DNA of 64,000 nucleotides from Dioscorea cayenensis subsp. rotundata (Eukaryota > Streptophyta > Magnoliopsida > Dioscoreales > Dioscoreaceae): contig NC_052482.1 in NCBI RefSeq assembly GCF_009730915.1, positions 21,437,912 to 21,501,911 on the forward strand. Reading direction: 5' to 3'. The translations under genes were made by a program, and so were the position numbers. Each line of letters opens with the position of its first letter. Position 1 is the stretch's first letter. Positions 61,322-64,000 of the stretch are shown here, in pieces. The notes below the pieces were generated by a model. It was not told the DNA's origin. It worked only from the letters and a program-made list of their open reading frames with translations, and searched no databases.

Positions 61322-64000
61322 ATGGGGAATTGTTTGGCGGTTCGGATCAAGGCTGAGAGTCCCTTCCATAGCGCCAGTACTTCAGGTTTTGGGATAAAAT
61401 AAAATTAAAAATCCTCGCTTTAGGCTCGCTTTTTTAGCTTTTTTTTGCTTGTTTGGATTTTTTTTTTTTGAATCGCTTTTTGGGGCTTTATGTGTGCGCT
61501 TTTGGTGGGAAGTTGTTGGGTTTTATGAGGTGCTGATTTCTGTTGAAATTTGAATTTTTTTTTTTTTTAAAGGAATGGTTTTTGAATTTCATGATTTCAT
61601 GCAAGTGGTTTGGGTTGTTGTTGCCTGACTCTATGTTCATCTCAGATAAATCTAATACTGTCTGGTTTTGTGCTTTTATGTTTCTAATTTTGAAGAGATT
61701 TATTAGTTTTAACTGTGGAGGGTGTTCTTTTGAATTTGTTAATGATGCCTTTTCCTTCAAGGATTTTATTTTATTTTATTTTTTTCTGAGAATTTTGTCA
61801 CAATTATTATTTTATAATAATAATAATAATAATAATTTTTTTGGTGGACAAATTTGTGCCTTTGGATCATTGTGGCATTTTCTTTCTTCTGTTTATTTCG
61901 TTTCTATCAAAAAATTATGGTAAAAGAAGCATTTTTATGAATATATGTGAATCTTAATATTTTATAATCATAACTCTATGCCATCCATTTTTCATCTACT
62001 TCCACGCTTATGATTTTTGGATGTCCACTCAGAAACGTTAATTGAATGGTTGTGTGATTTCATACTCCAAGTAATTTTTTTTTTTTTTACTTGATTTGTA
62101 GACATTCTTCAGTTTATTGTTGCTGTATAACTGTTGTTGAAGAACATTTTGAATGAAGCTGATATGGTTATACATTTCATGTTTGAATGTTCAGGAACAA
62201 CTTCTAGAAATAATAGCAAAAACGTTAATGGATTAAGTGGTTCAAGCAGCAAGGTATCATCAACCTCTGTACCTCCTACACCTCGAAGCGAGGGAGAGAT
62301 CTTACAATCATCCAATGTGAAGAGCTTTACCTTCAATGATCTCCGAAATGCCACCAGGAACTTCCGGCCGGATAGTGTGTTGGGTGAAGGAGGTTTTGGT
62401 TCTGTTTTTAAAGGTTGGATTGATGAGCATACGTTTGTCGCTACAAAGCCGGGGACTGGTATTGTTATTGCTGTGAAAAGGTTGAACCAGGAAGGCTTCC
62501 AAGGTCACAGGGAATGGCTGGTGAGTTTTAATATAATCTTTTGATATCTCATTTTGTCGGTTTTGTGGCATTATGCATTCTGGTTGTTTGTGGAAATCTT
62601 ACCATTTCATGATTCTGTTATCTTTTATATTATAGGTCTCCAGATAAATGTCTACAGGTAATTGAAACTATAAAACTGAGAAATATAGGTTGAGCCCTGG
62701 TTCATTTCTAGCGTTGCTTGTTCTGTCATTTTTCAACCTTTGAGGTGATAAACTTGAATATATCATTTCTTTTCATGGCAAACTTTATGTTAGATGTACT
62801 GTAATAAGAGTGAAATGAAGTACTATATTATAAGGATGAGATTTTCCAAGTGTGGCTTCAGTGAGAGTATTTTGTATTTTCTTCTAACAGAGGTATATTG
62901 CAATCACAGGCCGAGGTCAACTATTTGGGTCAATTGTACCATCCCAATCTTGTCAAGCTAATTGGATATTGTTTAGAAGATGAGCATCGGCTGCTGGTCT
63001 ATGAGTTTATGCCTCGGGGAAGTTTAGAGAATCATCTCTTCAGGAGTGAGTTCTTTGTGACATGTAGCTTGGCATTCATCTCTTATCATCGCGGATCATA
63101 TTTTTCGCGTGCCTTAATGTATTTATGATTGCATGACTTCCTATTTGCTTGTTTACTTTTTGGTAATGCAGGGGGTTCATACTTCCAACCTCTCTCTTGG
63201 AACCTTCGTATGAAGGTTTCCCTTGGAGCTGCAAGAGGGCTGGCTTTTCTGCATAGTGCTGAGACAAAAGTTATCTATCGTGATTTCAAGACTTCAAATA
63301 TACTCCTTGATTCAGTATGTGATATACTTCATTCCTTTCGTTCAGGTTTCTGAAATTCTTCAATTTGACTTAACAGTTTTTTCCTTGCAGAACTACAATG
63401 CAAAGCTTTCTGATTTTGGATTGGCAAAAGATGGTCCGACTGGTGATAAAAGCCATGTCTCCACACGAGTTATGGGAACATATGGATATGCAGCTCCTGA
63501 GTACCTTGCCACAGGTACAAACCACACATCCTTTTTGTTTATATGCTCTGCTTTTTTAGCTGATATTTGTCAACATCGGCAGCAAGTATCTATTCTACAT
63601 TACTAATCCCATCCTAGATACTTGTAGTCTATAATGAGTGGCTATCTCTGAACAAATATTGCGAATCTGTGATTAATCCTTATCTTGCATTTCTTGGCTT
63701 TGTGTGAACAATTGATTGATCTATTCACTTGCTTGGCATGACAAACCGTTTGTATTTTTGGTTTTAGGTCATTTGACTACCAAGAGCGATGTGTACAGCT
63801 TCGGTGTGGTTCTCCTAGAAATGTTATCCGGACGACGGGCAGTTGACAAGAACCGGCCATCAGGGGAGCACAATCTGGTGGAATGGGCGAGGCCATACCT
63901 CACAAGCAAGCGTAAATTCTTCCGTGTTTTGGACTCTCGACTAGATGGTCAGTATTCACTGGGAGGAGCCCAGAAAGCAGCCGCCCTCGCACTCCAATGC
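61322..64000 (+). CDS. Receptor-like cytoplasmic kinase, subfamily VII (PBL/APK1 type), partial
   Basis: RLCK-VII kinases relay signals from surface immune and growth receptors at the plasma membrane. Six exons are present: 61322-61385, 62195-62520, 62910-63045, 63172-63314, 63391-63514 and 63768-64000, open to the window end (342 codons so far; family members have about 390-430). The N-terminus MGNC provides an N-myristoylation glycine and a palmitoylation cysteine. A Ser-rich linker is followed by [20 protein letters not shown], the glycine loop GEGGFGSV (residues 85-92), the lysine at 116 (IAVK), [12 protein letters not shown] (Arg212-Asp213, an RD kinase), [20 protein letters not shown] (Asp231) and [15 protein letters not shown]. 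Exons 1 and 2 are separated by an 809-base intron. The C-terminal part lies beyond the window. The exact PBL orthologue cannot be fixed. Confidence 0.93.
61815..61836 (+). repeat. (AAT)n microsatellite in RLCK intron 1
   Basis: A short run of about seven AAT units flanked by T-rich sequence, within the first intron of the kinase gene. No function is implied. Confidence 0.75.

Noticed and set aside
1-64000. A co-functioning gene cluster or new defence-like system
   Set aside because: Recognised genes belong to unrelated housekeeping and signalling pathways with ordinary spacing, and no unexplained conserved multi-gene block was found.

Overview
The window is nuclear DNA of a flowering plant. 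It is AT-rich, intron-rich on both strands and full of TA microsatellites, MITEs and LTR fragments, and every recognisable protein is a plant family. The steep 5'-to-3' fall in GC within the intronless tyrosyl-tRNA synthetase and MPO1-like genes hints at a monocot, perhaps a non-grass one. That placement is inference only.

Layout from left to right. TASH3, a TPLATE-complex SH3 protein (26 exons, +), fills 1.3-13.3 kb and carries a TRIM-type element in intron 22. Next come a small intronless Mpo1/DUF962 gene (+), a reticulon-like RTNLB gene (+), and the first two exons of a two-LIM-type protein (+), which then runs into a gap of exactly 1000 N at 20,261-21,260. To the right of the gap lie the N-degron E3 ligase PRT6 (17 exons, -), an organellar bacterial-type tyrosyl-tRNA synthetase (+, divergent from PRT6), and a PORR-family pseudogene split by a retroposon and lacking its 3' end (+). 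These are followed by a DUF506/PDDEXK-like gene (-), the GINS subunit PSF2 (-), a repeat island at 50-54 kb, the phytochromobilin synthase gene HY2 (+), and an RLCK-VII (PBL/APK1-type) kinase (+) cut by the window end.

The genes belong to unrelated pathways: endocytosis, sphingoid-base oxidation, ER shaping, actin or transcription, protein turnover, organelle translation, DNA replication, light sensing and immune or growth signalling. Nothing suggests a gene cluster acting together. No bacterial-type system, CRISPR array or tRNA gene was seen, and I found no convincing wholly new system.

Four points deserve attention. (1) Single-base length differences at homopolymers break otherwise intact reading frames almost only left of the N gap, which looks like assembly error. 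(2) The PORR gene shows a retroposon insertion with an 11-12 bp target duplication. (3) The 50.5-53.5 kb island holds two inverted copia-type fragments with two complete hAT MITEs inside one arm, next to a perfect 40-bp-arm hairpin. (4) The HY2 plastid transit peptide cannot be opened from an ATG as the sequence stands.
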